A DNA stretch of 64,000 bases, taken from positions 1,054,001 to 1,118,000 of the forward strand of contig NZ_CP034086.1 of the NCBI RefSeq assembly GCF_003855495.1. The letters run 5' to 3'. Shown in pieces: positions 15,994-23,764 of this stretch. The number at the start of each line of letters is the position of its first letter. Within the stretch, counting starts at the first letter, position 1. Position numbers and translations under genes: made by a program. Source of the DNA: Methylocystis rosea. GTDB taxonomy: Bacteria; Pseudomonadota; Alphaproteobacteria; Rhizobiales; Beijerinckiaceae. The notes beneath the pieces are model-generated. The model was not told the origin of the DNA and searched no databases. It worked only from the letters and a program-made list of their open reading frames with translations.

Positions 15994-16459
15994 TGACCTT
16001 ACGGCGTCGATTAGGTTTTACAGCGCGCTTTTTGAAGCGCAGCCGACGGCCATCAAACCCGATTATGCGAAGTGGATGCTCGATGATCCGCGCGTGAACT
16101 TCGCAATTTCGGCGCGAGGCGGACAGGCTGGCGTCGATCATCTTGGGATCGAGGTCGAGACGCCCGAAGAGCTGAAAGAATTCTATGGCCGTCTGCAACA
16201 GGCCGAACGGCCTGTGCTGGAAGAAGGCGCCACGACCTGCTGCTACGCAAAGTCCGAGAAAGCGTGGACCTCCGATCCGCAAGGGCTTTTGTGGGAGTCC
16301 TTCCTGACCACCGGCGAAAGCACGATTTACGGCGACGATGCAGCGCTTACGGGATTCCGCACGAGCCCAGCTAAGGAGGAGTCCTCCGCCTGCTGCGGCG
16401 CGAAGCCAGCGCCTGTGATTGAAGCCGCCTGTTGTTCTGGAGCGGGAGACAGCCAATGA
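15962..16459 (+). CDS. arsI: ArsI/CadI-type dioxygenase (C-As lyase-like) with Cys-rich tail
   Basis: A 165-aa vicinal-oxygen-chelate protein. Family members cleave the C-As bond of trivalent methylated or aromatic arsenicals using Fe(II) and O2. Likely metal ligands are H5, H60 (GVDHLGIEVE) and E112 (WESF). The vicinal cysteines that bind arsenic in ArsI are C93-C94 (TTCCYAKS). Beyond the core, a tail of about 25 residues carries two further CC pairs, C144-C145 and C157-C158, which I do not expect in ArsI. The ATG follows AGAGGA; the stop overlaps arsC1 (ATGA). Methylarsenite substrate is inferred; some relatives are named for cadmium. Confidence 0.8.
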   Translation: MKRLHVHVSVDDLTASIRFYSALFEAQPTAIKPDYAKWMLDDPRVNFAISARGGQAGVDHLGIEVETPEELKEFYGRLQQAERPVLEEGATTCCYAKSEKAWTSDPQGLLWESFLTTGESTIYGDDAALTGFRTSPAKEESSACCGAKPAPVIEAACCSGAGDSQ

Positions 16460-16983
16460 CCGACGCGGTTTACAACGTCCTCTTTCTTTGCACCGGCAAC
16501 ACGGCGCGCTCGATCATTGCGGAAAGCATCCTCCGCCGGGACGGCGCTGGCCGTTTCAATGCGTTTTCGGCAGGCAGCCACCCCAAAGGCGTCGTCAATC
16601 CTTACGCGATCAAAGCGCTCGAGGAATATGGCTATCTGACAGAAGGTTTCCGCTCGAAGAACTGGGAGGAATTCGCTGGCCCTGACGCGCCGAAAATGGA
16701 TTTCGTTTTCACCGTCTGTGACAACGCCGCGGGCGAAGCCTGTCCGATCTGGCCCGGTCAGCCGATGACCGCCCATTGGGGCGTCGAGGATCCGGGGGCT
16801 GTTGAGGGAACAGAGATCGAAAAATTAAAAGCGTTCAATGATGCATTCCGCTACCTCAGGCTCCGGATTTCTTACCTGCTCGCAACGCCGATCAAGCGAC
16901 TCGACAAATTGGCGCTCAGGGATCGTTTGCGTGAAATCGGGGAACTCGAAGGCGCAAGCCATGGCCACAAAACGGACGCCTGA
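16456..16983 (+). CDS. arsC: Arsenate reductase, low-molecular-weight phosphatase type
   Basis: A 175-aa ArsC of the LMW protein-tyrosine-phosphatase fold, reducing As(V) to As(III). The active-site loop LFLCTGNTARS gives CX5R near the N-terminus, and FVFTVCDNAAGEACP carries the further Cys used in disulfide relay. Start at 16456 because the ATG overlaps the arsI stop and the fold begins at once. The last 59 bases of the gene, together with the start of the following remnant, reappear around 20413-20483 in front of the second arsC, marking a duplication around aioBA. Confidence 0.9.
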   Translation: MTDAVYNVLFLCTGNTARSIIAESILRRDGAGRFNAFSAGSHPKGVVNPYAIKALEEYGYLTEGFRSKNWEEFAGPDAPKMDFVFTVCDNAAGEACPIWPGQPMTAHWGVEDPGAVEGTEIEKLKAFNDAFRYLRLRISYLLATPIKRLDKLALRDRLREIGELEGASHGHKTDA

Positions 16984-17007
16984 GCGATGACCATCGCCAT
17001 CTATCAT
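16925..17007 (+). repeat. Direct repeat, left copy, flanking aioBA
   Basis: Bases 16925-16995 match 20413-20483 (offset 3488) at 70 of 71 positions, the difference being T/C at 16962; weaker similarity continues to about 17007. The repeat spans the 3' end of arsC1, its stop and the first codons of arsC2, i.e. the junction of an ancestral arsC1-arsC2 pair. Confidence 0.93.
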
Positions 17008-17040
17008 TGTCTGCGGCGCTTCCCGCAGGCATCCCTGTAA
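16987..17040 (+). pseudogene. 5' remnant of glutaredoxin-type arsC
   Basis: ATG at 16987 begins MTIAIYH, matching MTITIYHNPACGTS of the intact arsC at 20475, then degenerates (CLRRFPQASL) and stops after 17 codons. The spacing from the arsC1 stop is identical to that seen at the right-hand copy. It is the broken left half of the duplication around aioBA. Confidence 0.85.
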
Positions 17041-17159
17041 TTGAAACGGCACGACATGGGATCACAGGAAGTTTCGATCCCTCTATCGCGCGGGCAGGCG
17101 CGACTGTCCGAGCGGAATCACTGCATGGGTTGATTGCAGGCCGTTCGCGCGCTGTCTGA
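17010..17159 (+). other. Unidentified open fragment before aioB
   Basis: In another frame from the arsC remnant, about 49 codons run open to a TGA at 17157-17159, including GIPVIETARHGITGSFDPS. It has no start of its own and looks like the 3' end of a gene brought in with aioBA. I do not recognise the family. It might equally be chance in a 60%-plus G+C region. Confidence 0.3.
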
Positions 17160-17207
17160 CGTGACATGTACAGATGATCTGTCGTGGTCTACACAAACGA
17201 AAAGCGC

Positions 17208-17723
17208 ATGAAGAGACAGAACATATCATTCGGCGTCGGTCGCCGCAGGTTTCTTGAAAGCATCGCTGTGGCCGGCGCCGCAGCGGCGACTCCTTCCGCG
17301 GGCGTCGCCCGAGCGGCCCAAGCGCAGGCTCGGGTCGAATACCCGTCCAATCGGCTTGCGAATATTCGCGATCTCAAGGTCAACGAGCCGTTGAGCGTGG
17401 CTTATCCTGACGACGACGCGCCGGGCGTTTTGGTCAAGCTCGGCAGGTCCACGCCAAATGGCGTCGGTCCCGACGCGGACATCGTTGGTTTCTCTACGAT
17501 CTGCCCGCACCGGGGGTTTCCGCTAAGCTATAACATTGGCGATCGCACGTTCAACTGCCCGGCGCATTATTCACGCTTCGATTGCGAGGCGGGCGGCCAG
17601 CAGATCTGGGGCCATGCGACCCAAAATCTGCCGCAATACTTCCTGCGCCTTGACGCCAAGGGCGACATCTATGCGGAAGGCGTCGATGAGCTTCTCTATG
17701 GCCGGCTGTCCAACGTGCTTTGA
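17208..17723 (+). CDS. aioB: Arsenite oxidase small (Rieske) subunit AioB
   Basis: A 171-aa Rieske protein that takes electrons from AioA and passes them to a periplasmic or membrane acceptor. The N-terminus has a Tat signal (GRRRFLESIAV, then an Ala-rich core ending near residue 40). The 2Fe-2S ligands are CPH (in ICPHRGF) and CPAH. The positions following them that form a disulfide in some AioB proteins are Phe and Ala here, so that disulfide is absent, as in the NT-26 enzyme. I prefer the ATG at 17208 over a GTG at 17184, since the Tat motif sits properly behind it. Spaced 11 bases from aioA. Confidence 0.93.
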   Translation: MKRQNISFGVGRRRFLESIAVAGAAAATPSAGVARAAQAQARVEYPSNRLANIRDLKVNEPLSVAYPDDDAPGVLVKLGRSTPNGVGPDADIVGFSTICPHRGFPLSYNIGDRTFNCPAHYSRFDCEAGGQQIWGHATQNLPQYFLRLDAKGDIYAEGVDELLYGRLSNVL

Positions 17724-17734
17724 GGGGTAAGGCG

Positions 17735-20212
17735 ATGGCTTACAAGCGTCAGATCGACCGACTCCCCATCGTTCCAAGGGATGCAAAGGAGTTCAACGTC
17801 GTCTGCCACTACTGCATCGTCGGTTGCGGTTACAAGGCCTACACATGGCCGATCAACAAGCAAGGCGGCGCCGCGCCCGACAAGAACAAGTTCGGCGTAA
17901 ATCTCTCCAAGCAGCAGCAGGCCGAGGCTACGGCGTGGTACGCGCCATCGATGTATAATATCGTGCGCCAGAATGGCGAAGACGTGCACCTCGTCATCAA
18001 GCCCGACGAGGATTGCGTCGTCAATTCTGGTTTGGCCTCGATACGCGGCGCGCGTATGGCGGAGACGAGCTATTCGCGCGCGCGGAATACTCAGTTGCAG
18101 CGTCTAACGGATCCGATGGTATGGCGTTACGGTCAGATGCAGCCGACGAGCTGGGACGATGCGCTCGATCTCGTCGCCCGCGTGACCGTGGACGTCATCA
18201 GTGAAATGGGCGAGGACGGCCTGTTCGTCTCGGCTTACGATCACGGCGGCGCTGGCGGCGGCTACGAAAACACCTGGGGCGTCGGCAAGTTGTATTTCGG
18301 CGCGCTGAAGGTCAAGAATATCCGCATTCACAATCGCCCTGCCTACAATTCCGAAGTCCATGCGAGCCGCGACATGGGCGTGAATGAGCTTAATAATTGT
18401 TATGAGGACGCGGAGCTTGCGGACACGATTGTCGCTGTCGGCACGAACCCGCTCGAGACGCAGACCAATTATTTTCTAAATCATTGGCTTCCGAATCTGC
18501 GCGGCGCGACCGTGGAAAGAAAGAAAGCCGAATTCGGATCAGCGCCAGACGATCCTGTGCGCATCATAATCGTCGATCCACGGCGAACAGTAACGGTGAA
18601 CGCGTGCGAGGTTGAGGCAGGCAAGGACCGCGTGATGCATCTCGCGATCAACTCAGGAACGGACCTCGCGCTGCTCAACGCCTGGTTCACCTACATCGCC
18701 CAAAAAGGTTGGATCGATAAAGAGTTCATCGCCGCCTCGACCAAGAATTTCGACGAGGCGCTCGCCGCCAACAAGATGAGCCTCGAGGAAGCCGCGCAAA
18801 TCACAGGGCTGACGGTCGACCAGATTCGCCGATCGGCGGCGTGGATCGCCGAACCTAAGGCCGGCGGCGCACGACGCCGTGCGATGTTCGCCTATGAGAA
18901 AGGCTTGATCTTCGGCAACGACAACTACCGCACCAACGGCGCGCTCGTGAACCTCGCGCTCGCGACGGGAAACATTGGCCGGCCGGGCGGTGGCTGCGTG
19001 CGCATGGGCGGCCATCAGGAAGGCTATGCGCGGCCCGATTATCCGGGACCGCGGCCAGTCCCTTACGTCGACAAGCTTCTCATCGCGGGCAAGGGCGGCG
19101 TGCACCACATCTGGGGCTGTGATCACTATAAGACGACGTTGAATGCGTTCAAGTTCAAGCAGGCATACAAAAAGCGCACGGACATCGTGAAGGATGCGAT
19201 GATGTCCGCGCCTTACGGCGATCGCGCGCGCATGGCGAAGACGATCATGGCGGCGATCAAGAAGGGCGGCCTCTTCGCCGTCGACGTCGACATCGTACCG
19301 AGCCAAATCGGTCAGGCCTGTCACGTCTGGCTGCCTGCGGCGACGTCGGGCGAGATGAATCTTACATCGATGAACGGCGAGCGGCGTATGCGGCTCACCG
19401 AGCGCTACATGGACCCGCCGGGCCAGGCCTTGCCGGACTGCCTGATCGCCGCTCGCATCGCCACGCATATGGAGCGTGTGCTGCTTGAGAAGGGCAAGCG
19501 TAAATACGCCGACCGATTCAAGGGGTTCGACTGGAAGAACGAGGAAGACGCCTTCTTGGACGGGTACCATCAGCAAAACAAGGGCGGGCGGTTCGTAACA
19601 CATGAGCGGCTGCGCGGGATGGGCACGAATGGCTTCCAAGAGCCGGCTGTCGCTTTCGAGGACGGCAAGATCATCGGGTCGAAGCGCCTTTACGCTGACG
19701 GCAAATTCGACACCGAGGATGGCAAGGCCGTCTTTATGCCAACCAAATGGCGCGGCTTGCAGCTTGCAGATAAGCGGGCCGAGCGTAAGAAATGGCCGTT
19801 TCTCATCAATAGCGGCCGCACGAATCACATCTGGCAGAGCGCCTATCTCGATCAGCAGAATGACTTTGTCATGGATCGCTGGCCTTACCCCTTCATCGAA
19901 ATGAATCCGCAAGACATGGCGGAGTTGAAGCTCGAAGCCGGCGATCTCGTCGAAGTCTATAACGATAACGGTTCGACCCAAGCAATCGCCTATCCAACGC
20001 CCACTGCCAAGCGCAGGCAAACGTTCATGCTGTTCGGCTATCCCAGTGGCGTGCAGGGCAACGTGGTGTCGCCCGGCGTGAATGAGCTCCTCATACCGAA
20101 CTTCAAGCAGACGTGGGGCGCGGTTCGAAAAATTGCCGAGGCGCCGGAAGGGGTGCGGCATCTCACATTCAAATCGATGGAATATGCTGGGCCTGACGGA
20201 GACGTGACGTAG
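17735..20212 (+). CDS. aioA: Arsenite oxidase large (molybdopterin) subunit AioA
   Basis: An 825-aa subunit of the DMSO-reductase superfamily that oxidises arsenite to arsenate. It has the AioA pattern CX2CX3C at C24, C27 and C31 (VVCHYCIVGC), with Ser rather than Cys at the fourth position expected for a 3Fe-4S cluster. YDHGGAGGGYENTWGVGKLYF and IHNRPAYNSEVHASRD are AioA-like, and SGRTNHIWQSAYLDQQ lies in the C-terminal pterin domain. It has no signal peptide and would be exported with AioB through Tat. The ATG at 17735 follows GAGGGG. No aioX, aioS, aioR or cytochrome gene is adjacent. Confidence 0.96.
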   Translation: MAYKRQIDRLPIVPRDAKEFNVVCHYCIVGCGYKAYTWPINKQGGAAPDKNKFGVNLSKQQQAEATAWYAPSMYNIVRQNGEDVHLVIKPDEDCVVNSGLASIRGARMAETSYSRARNTQLQRLTDPMVWRYGQMQPTSWDDALDLVARVTVDVISEMGEDGLFVSAYDHGGAGGGYENTWGVGKLYFGALKVKNIRIHNRPAYNSEVHASRDMGVNELNNCYEDAELADTIVAVGTNPLETQTNYFLNHWLPNLRGATVERKKAEFGSAPDDPVRIIIVDPRRTVTVNACEVEAGKDRVMHLAINSGTDLALLNAWFTYIAQKGWIDKEFIAASTKNFDEALAANKMSLEEAAQITGLTVDQIRRSAAWIAEPKAGGARRRAMFAYEKGLIFGNDNYRTNGALVNLALATGNIGRPGGGCVRMGGHQEGYARPDYPGPRPVPYVDKLLIAGKGGVHHIWGCDHYKTTLNAFKFKQAYKKRTDIVKDAMMSAPYGDRARMAKTIMAAIKKGGLFAVDVDIVPSQIGQACHVWLPAATSGEMNLTSMNGERRMRLTERYMDPPGQALPDCLIAARIATHMERVLLEKGKRKYADRFKGFDWKNEEDAFLDGYHQQNKGGRFVTHERLRGMGTNGFQEPAVAFEDGKIIGSKRLYADGKFDTEDGKAVFMPTKWRGLQLADKRAERKKWPFLINSGRTNHIWQSAYLDQQNDFVMDRWPYPFIEMNPQDMAELKLEAGDLVEVYNDNGSTQAIAYPTPTAKRRQTFMLFGYPSGVQGNVVSPGVNELLIPNFKQTWGAVRKIAEAPEGVRHLTFKSMEYAGPDGDVT

Positions 20213-20337
20213 CGCAAGACGAAGACGCTGCTTGCTGCTGATCTTGCTGCTCGACGAGCGCTGCTGTGGGCGTTCAGAAATATCTGCGCGCCGCCGCTTA
20301 TCCGACCCCGTGTCCTCTTGCCCAAAGGGAAAAATCG

Positions 20338-20471
20338 ATGACTGATCACATTTACAAATTCCTCTTTGTCTTTACCGGCGATAGTGCCTCGATAAGCTGG
20401 CGCTTGAGAGTTGTTTGCGTGAAATCGGGGAACTCGAAGGCGCAAGCCACGGCCACAAAACGGACGCCTGA
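20338..20471 (+). pseudogene. Deleted remnant of LMW-PTP-type arsC
   Basis: MTDHIYKFLFVFTGDSAS resembles the start of intact arsC1 (MTDAVYNVLFLCTGNTARS), but the catalytic Cys is Phe and the CX5R loop is lost. The sequence then jumps to the last 59 bases of arsC1 (from 20413), read out of frame, with the original stop at 20469-20471. It is the right-hand half of the duplication around aioBA, with its middle deleted. A 46-codon reading to 20478 has no meaning of its own. Confidence 0.87.
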
Positions 20472-20495
20472 GCGATGACCATCACGATCTATCAC
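20413..20495 (+). repeat. Direct repeat, right copy, flanking aioBA
   Basis: Right-hand partner of the repeat at 16925-17007. This copy runs from the 3' end of the arsC1 remnant into the start of the intact glutaredoxin-type arsC. The two copies bracket about 3.4 kb containing aioBA. Confidence 0.93.
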
Positions 20496-20897
20496 AACCC
20501 CGCCTGCGGCACGTCGCGCAACACGCTGGCGATGATCCGCCAAAGCGGCGAAGAGCCCGTCGTCATCGAATATCTGAAAGACCCGCCGACGCGCGGGCGA
20601 CTGGTCGAGCTGCTCAAAGCCATGGGCATTTCAGCGCGCGATCTGCTGCGCCAGAAAGGCACGCCCTATGAGGCGCTCGGCCTTGGCGATCCAAAGTGGA
20701 CGGAAGAGGAATTGATTGGCTTCATGCTCGAACATCCGATCCTCATCAATCGTCCGATCGTCGTAACGCCGAAGGGCGCACGGCTGTGCCGTCCCTCGGA
20801 AGCCGTGCTCGACATCCTCCCCAATCCTGCCATTGGCGAGTTCACCAAGGAAGATGGCGAAGTCGTCGTCGGCAGGGACGCTCAACCTCAATCCTGA
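20475..20897 (+). CDS. arsC: Arsenate reductase, glutaredoxin-dependent type
   Basis: A 140-aa ArsC of the thioredoxin-fold family, unrelated to the LMW-PTP ArsC upstream. It reduces arsenate with glutaredoxin and glutathione. IYHNPACGTSRNTLAMI carries the catalytic Cys (about residue 12 of the product), and the arginines that hold arsenate in this family are plausible at LINRPIV and the following KGARLCRPSE. Length and spacing are typical. The start is four bases downstream of the arsC1 remnant stop, the same junction seen in the left repeat. Forms a run with arsD and arsA. Confidence 0.93.
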   Translation: MTITIYHNPACGTSRNTLAMIRQSGEEPVVIEYLKDPPTRGRLVELLKAMGISARDLLRQKGTPYEALGLGDPKWTEEELIGFMLEHPILINRPIVVTPKGARLCRPSEAVLDILPNPAIGEFTKEDGEVVVGRDAQPQS

Positions 20898-20907
20898 AAG
20901 GACGAAT

Positions 20908-21264
20908 ATGACGACCATTCAAGTTTTTGATCCCGCCCTGTGTTGCAGCACCGGCGTCTGCGGCGTCGAGACCGATCAGGCGCTTGTGACCTTCTCCGCC
21001 GACGTTGACTGGGCGAAGCAGAGCGGCGCGCGCATCGAGCGCTTCAATCTCGCTCAGGAGCCAATGATCTTTGCTGAAAATGCGACCGTTAAGGCCTTTC
21101 TCGAACGCTCGGGGCAGGAAGCTCTGCCGCTGATCCTCGTAGATGGCGAGATATCGCTCGCCGGACGCTATCCGAACCGCGAGGAACTTGCGCGTTGGGC
21201 GGGCGTCAAAGAGGTGGAGGAAGCGAAATCAGGCGCGTGCTGTAGCGGTTCATCGTGCTGCTGA
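20908..21264 (+). CDS. arsD: Arsenic metallochaperone ArsD
   Basis: A 118-aa chaperone that hands As(III) to the ArsA ATPase and can act as a weak repressor. The As-binding cysteines C12, C13 and C18 (ALCCSTGVC) are at the classic positions, and the C-terminus carries two more vicinal pairs (ACCSGSSCC), as in plasmid R773 ArsD. Start ATG at 20908 follows AAAGGA. Ten bases after arsC2 and nine before arsA, so co-transcribed. Confidence 0.95.
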   Translation: MTTIQVFDPALCCSTGVCGVETDQALVTFSADVDWAKQSGARIERFNLAQEPMIFAENATVKAFLERSGQEALPLILVDGEISLAGRYPNREELARWAGVKEVEEAKSGACCSGSSCC

Positions 21265-21273
21265 AAGGACCAT

Positions 21274-23043
21274 ATGAAATTTCTTGAACAGGCTCCGCGT
21301 TTCCTCTTCTTCACGGGCAAAGGCGGCGTTGGCAAGACCTCGATCGCCTGTGCGACGGCGATAGAGCTTGCTGAAGCCGGACGCCGCGTGCTGCTTGTCA
21401 GCACCGATCCGGCGTCGAATGTCGGGCAGGTGTTTGGGGTCGGCATCGGCGATAAAATCACGGCGATTGACGCCGTGCCGAACCTCTTCGCGCTGGAAAT
21501 CGACCCGCAGGCCGCCGCCCAGGCCTATCGCGATCGCATCGTCGGCCCCGTGCGCGGCAAGCTGCCGGAAGCCGTGGTGAGGGGCATCGAAGAGCAGCTT
21601 TCCGGAGCCTGCACGACGGAAATCGCGGCCTTCGACGAATTCACCGCGCTGTTGACGAACACAGCCATTACATCGGGATACGATCATATTATTTTCGATA
21701 CGGCCCCGACCGGGCACACCATCCGCCTGTTGCAGCTTCCCGTCGCCTGGAGCGGCTTCCTTGAGGCGGGGAAAGGCGACGCCTCCTGCCTCGGTCCGCT
21801 CGCCGGATTGGAAAAGCAGCGCGCGCAGTACAGCGCCGCCGTTGACGCTTTGGCCGACGGTCAGCGCACCCGCCTGATCCTCGTCGCCCGCCCGCAAAAC
21901 TCCGCGCTGCGCGAAGCCGCGCGCACGCATGAGGAGCTGGCGGCGATCGGCCTCAATCAGCAATTCCTCGTCGTGAATGGTCTACTGCCGAAGGAAGAGG
22001 CGGCGCTCGATGCGCTCGCCGCCGCGCTTTACGCGCGCGAGCAAGCCGCTTTGTCGGCGACGCCCGATGCGCTACGCAGCTTGCCCTGCGACTATGTGCC
22101 TTTGAAACCGTTCAATCTCGTCGGACTCGATGCGTTACGCCAGCTCCTCGTTGCGACGCCATCGCACATCGACGCGGCGGTCGGCGAACCTGTCGAGCTG
22201 CACGCGCCCAGCCTTTCGGAACTGGTGGACGGCATCGCCGCCGATGGTCATGGCCTCGTCATGCTGATGGGCAAGGGCGGCGTCGGCAAGACGACGCTTG
22301 CGGCGGCGGTCGCCGTCGAGCTGGCGCATCGCGGACTGCCCGTCCATCTCACGACCTCCGATCCTGCCGCGCATCTCGCCGAAACGCTGCATGGTTCGCT
22401 CGACAATCTGACAGTGAGCCGCATCGACCCGCACGCCGAAACCGAACGCTACCGGCAAGAGGTGCTGAGGACGAAGGGCGCAAAGCTCGACGCGCAGGGG
22501 CGCGCCTTGCTCGAAGAGGATTTGCGCTCTCCTTGCACGGAAGAAATCGCCGTCTTTCAGGCGTTCTCGCGCATCATCCGCGAAGCGGGCGAAAAATTCG
22601 TCGTCATGGACACCGCGCCGACCGGCCACACGCTGCTGCTCCTCGACGCGACAGGAGCCTATCACCGCGAGGTCGCACGGATGCTGGACGCCAAGGGCGC
22701 GCATTACATGACGCCGATGATGCAGCTACAGGACGCGCGCAGAACCAAGGTTTTGCTCGTGACGCTCGCGGAAACGACGCCCGTCCTCGAAGCGGCGAAT
22801 CTTCAGGCGGATTTGCGCCGTGCGGGCATCGAGCCTTGGGCGTGGGTCATCAATAACAGCGTCGCGGCGGCGCGCCCGCATTCTCCCTTGTTGCAACAGC
22901 GCGCCAAAAATGAACTGCGCGAGGTCGAGAAAGTGGCAACAACTCATGCGCGCCGCTACGCCGTCGTGCCGCTGCTGAGCGAAGAGCCAGTCGGTGTGTC
23001 GCGTCTTCTCGAGTTAGCTGGCCGTGAGACCGAACCCGCGTAA
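21274..23043 (+). CDS. arsA: Arsenite-stimulated ATPase ArsA
   Basis: A 589-aa ATPase with two fused halves, each with a P-loop (GKGGVGKTSIA near residue 16, GKGGVGKTTLA near residue 333) and a DTAPTGHT switch motif. C113 (SGACTTEI) and C172 (DASCLGPL) fall at the numbers known for the As-binding cysteines of R773 ArsA, and C421 (SPCTEEI) corresponds to the third. It should energise extrusion of As(III) by an ArsB or Acr3 carrier, but no such gene is found in the window. ATG follows GAAAGGA. Last gene of the arsenic run. Confidence 0.96.
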   Translation: MKFLEQAPRFLFFTGKGGVGKTSIACATAIELAEAGRRVLLVSTDPASNVGQVFGVGIGDKITAIDAVPNLFALEIDPQAAAQAYRDRIVGPVRGKLPEAVVRGIEEQLSGACTTEIAAFDEFTALLTNTAITSGYDHIIFDTAPTGHTIRLLQLPVAWSGFLEAGKGDASCLGPLAGLEKQRAQYSAAVDALADGQRTRLILVARPQNSALREAARTHEELAAIGLNQQFLVVNGLLPKEEAALDALAAALYAREQAALSATPDALRSLPCDYVPLKPFNLVGLDALRQLLVATPSHIDAAVGEPVELHAPSLSELVDGIAADGHGLVMLMGKGGVGKTTLAAAVAVELAHRGLPVHLTTSDPAAHLAETLHGSLDNLTVSRIDPHAETERYRQEVLRTKGAKLDAQGRALLEEDLRSPCTEEIAVFQAFSRIIREAGEKFVVMDTAPTGHTLLLLDATGAYHREVARMLDAKGAHYMTPMMQLQDARRTKVLLVTLAETTPVLEAANLQADLRRAGIEPWAWVINNSVAAARPHSPLLQQRAKNELREVEKVATTHARRYAVVPLLSEEPVGVSRLLELAGRETEPA

Positions 23044-23292
23044 GACGTCGTCGCCGGCTAATCCAATGTCTTAAGTTCACATGTCAGTTTCGTGCAGCGG
23101 GTAGATGCCGCTTCGCTTGTCGCCACACGTCCTGCAACCGAAGGGCCGCGCCTAAGCGGAGGCTGGCTCGATGATTTTGGCGTCTCCTTTTGTTCGCCGC
23201 AATTATGTATTTGAGGTAGATGCCGGAGCGATAAGGCTTCCGTCTTGCTTGCGTCTTAAAGCCTAGACTTTGCGCTTCGGGAAGGATGTAGG

Positions 23293-23694
23293 ATGAATGC
23301 GAATAATGCTAAGCTTTTGACGGACAGCCAAGCTTGCGCATTCTTTGAAGACGCCGCGAGTAAGCTTCGGACCCATTTTGAGCGCCAAGTGCTCGCAGCG
23401 CTGCCGGATTTTGCGCGCCCAGCGCTTGAATGCGAGTTGAACGCACTCTCCAAGTTGTCGAGCGCTGATCCTGTGCCGCCATTGGCGGAAATCTCTCTCG
23501 TGCGCGCAGAACAATGCGCGCATGACTTGCTGAGCATGAATTACGAAGGCGCCGCCCATTCGTTTTTCCGACGCTGCGTGAGCGAAGCGTCGGCGGACAT
23601 AGCGGCGGCGGTGATCGCCGCATCCGGGCAGGGCGGAAATATCGTGATTTTTCCGATGCCTTCCAGCAGAGTGGCCGTTGGCCGCACGCTTTAA
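23293..23694 (+). CDS. Hypothetical protein
   Basis: A 133-aa protein without recognisable domain. It is mostly helical by eye with several Cys, and ends shortly before the GT4 gene on the same strand. A GGAAGGA sequence lies shortly upstream of the ATG. No signal peptide or membrane segment. Position suggests co-transcription with the glycosyltransferases. The reading frame opposite is also open, so the call rests mainly on the ribosome site and strand of the neighbours. Confidence 0.5.
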   Translation: MNANNAKLLTDSQACAFFEDAASKLRTHFERQVLAALPDFARPALECELNALSKLSSADPVPPLAEISLVRAEQCAHDLLSMNYEGAAHSFFRRCVSEASADIAAAVIAASGQGGNIVIFPMPSSRVAVGRTL

Positions 23695-23764
23695 CTTTCT
23701 TGCGAAATCCGTCCGAACGGGCGGCAAGGCGAAAGGCGGCGCGAGCTGGTCGCGGAGAGCGGGA

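Noticed and set aside
18653..20161. Long open frame of 502 codons on the minus strand
   Set aside because: It lies antisense to aioA, which has all family motifs. The translation is rich in Arg and His without any domain, as expected of a shadow frame in high-G+C DNA.
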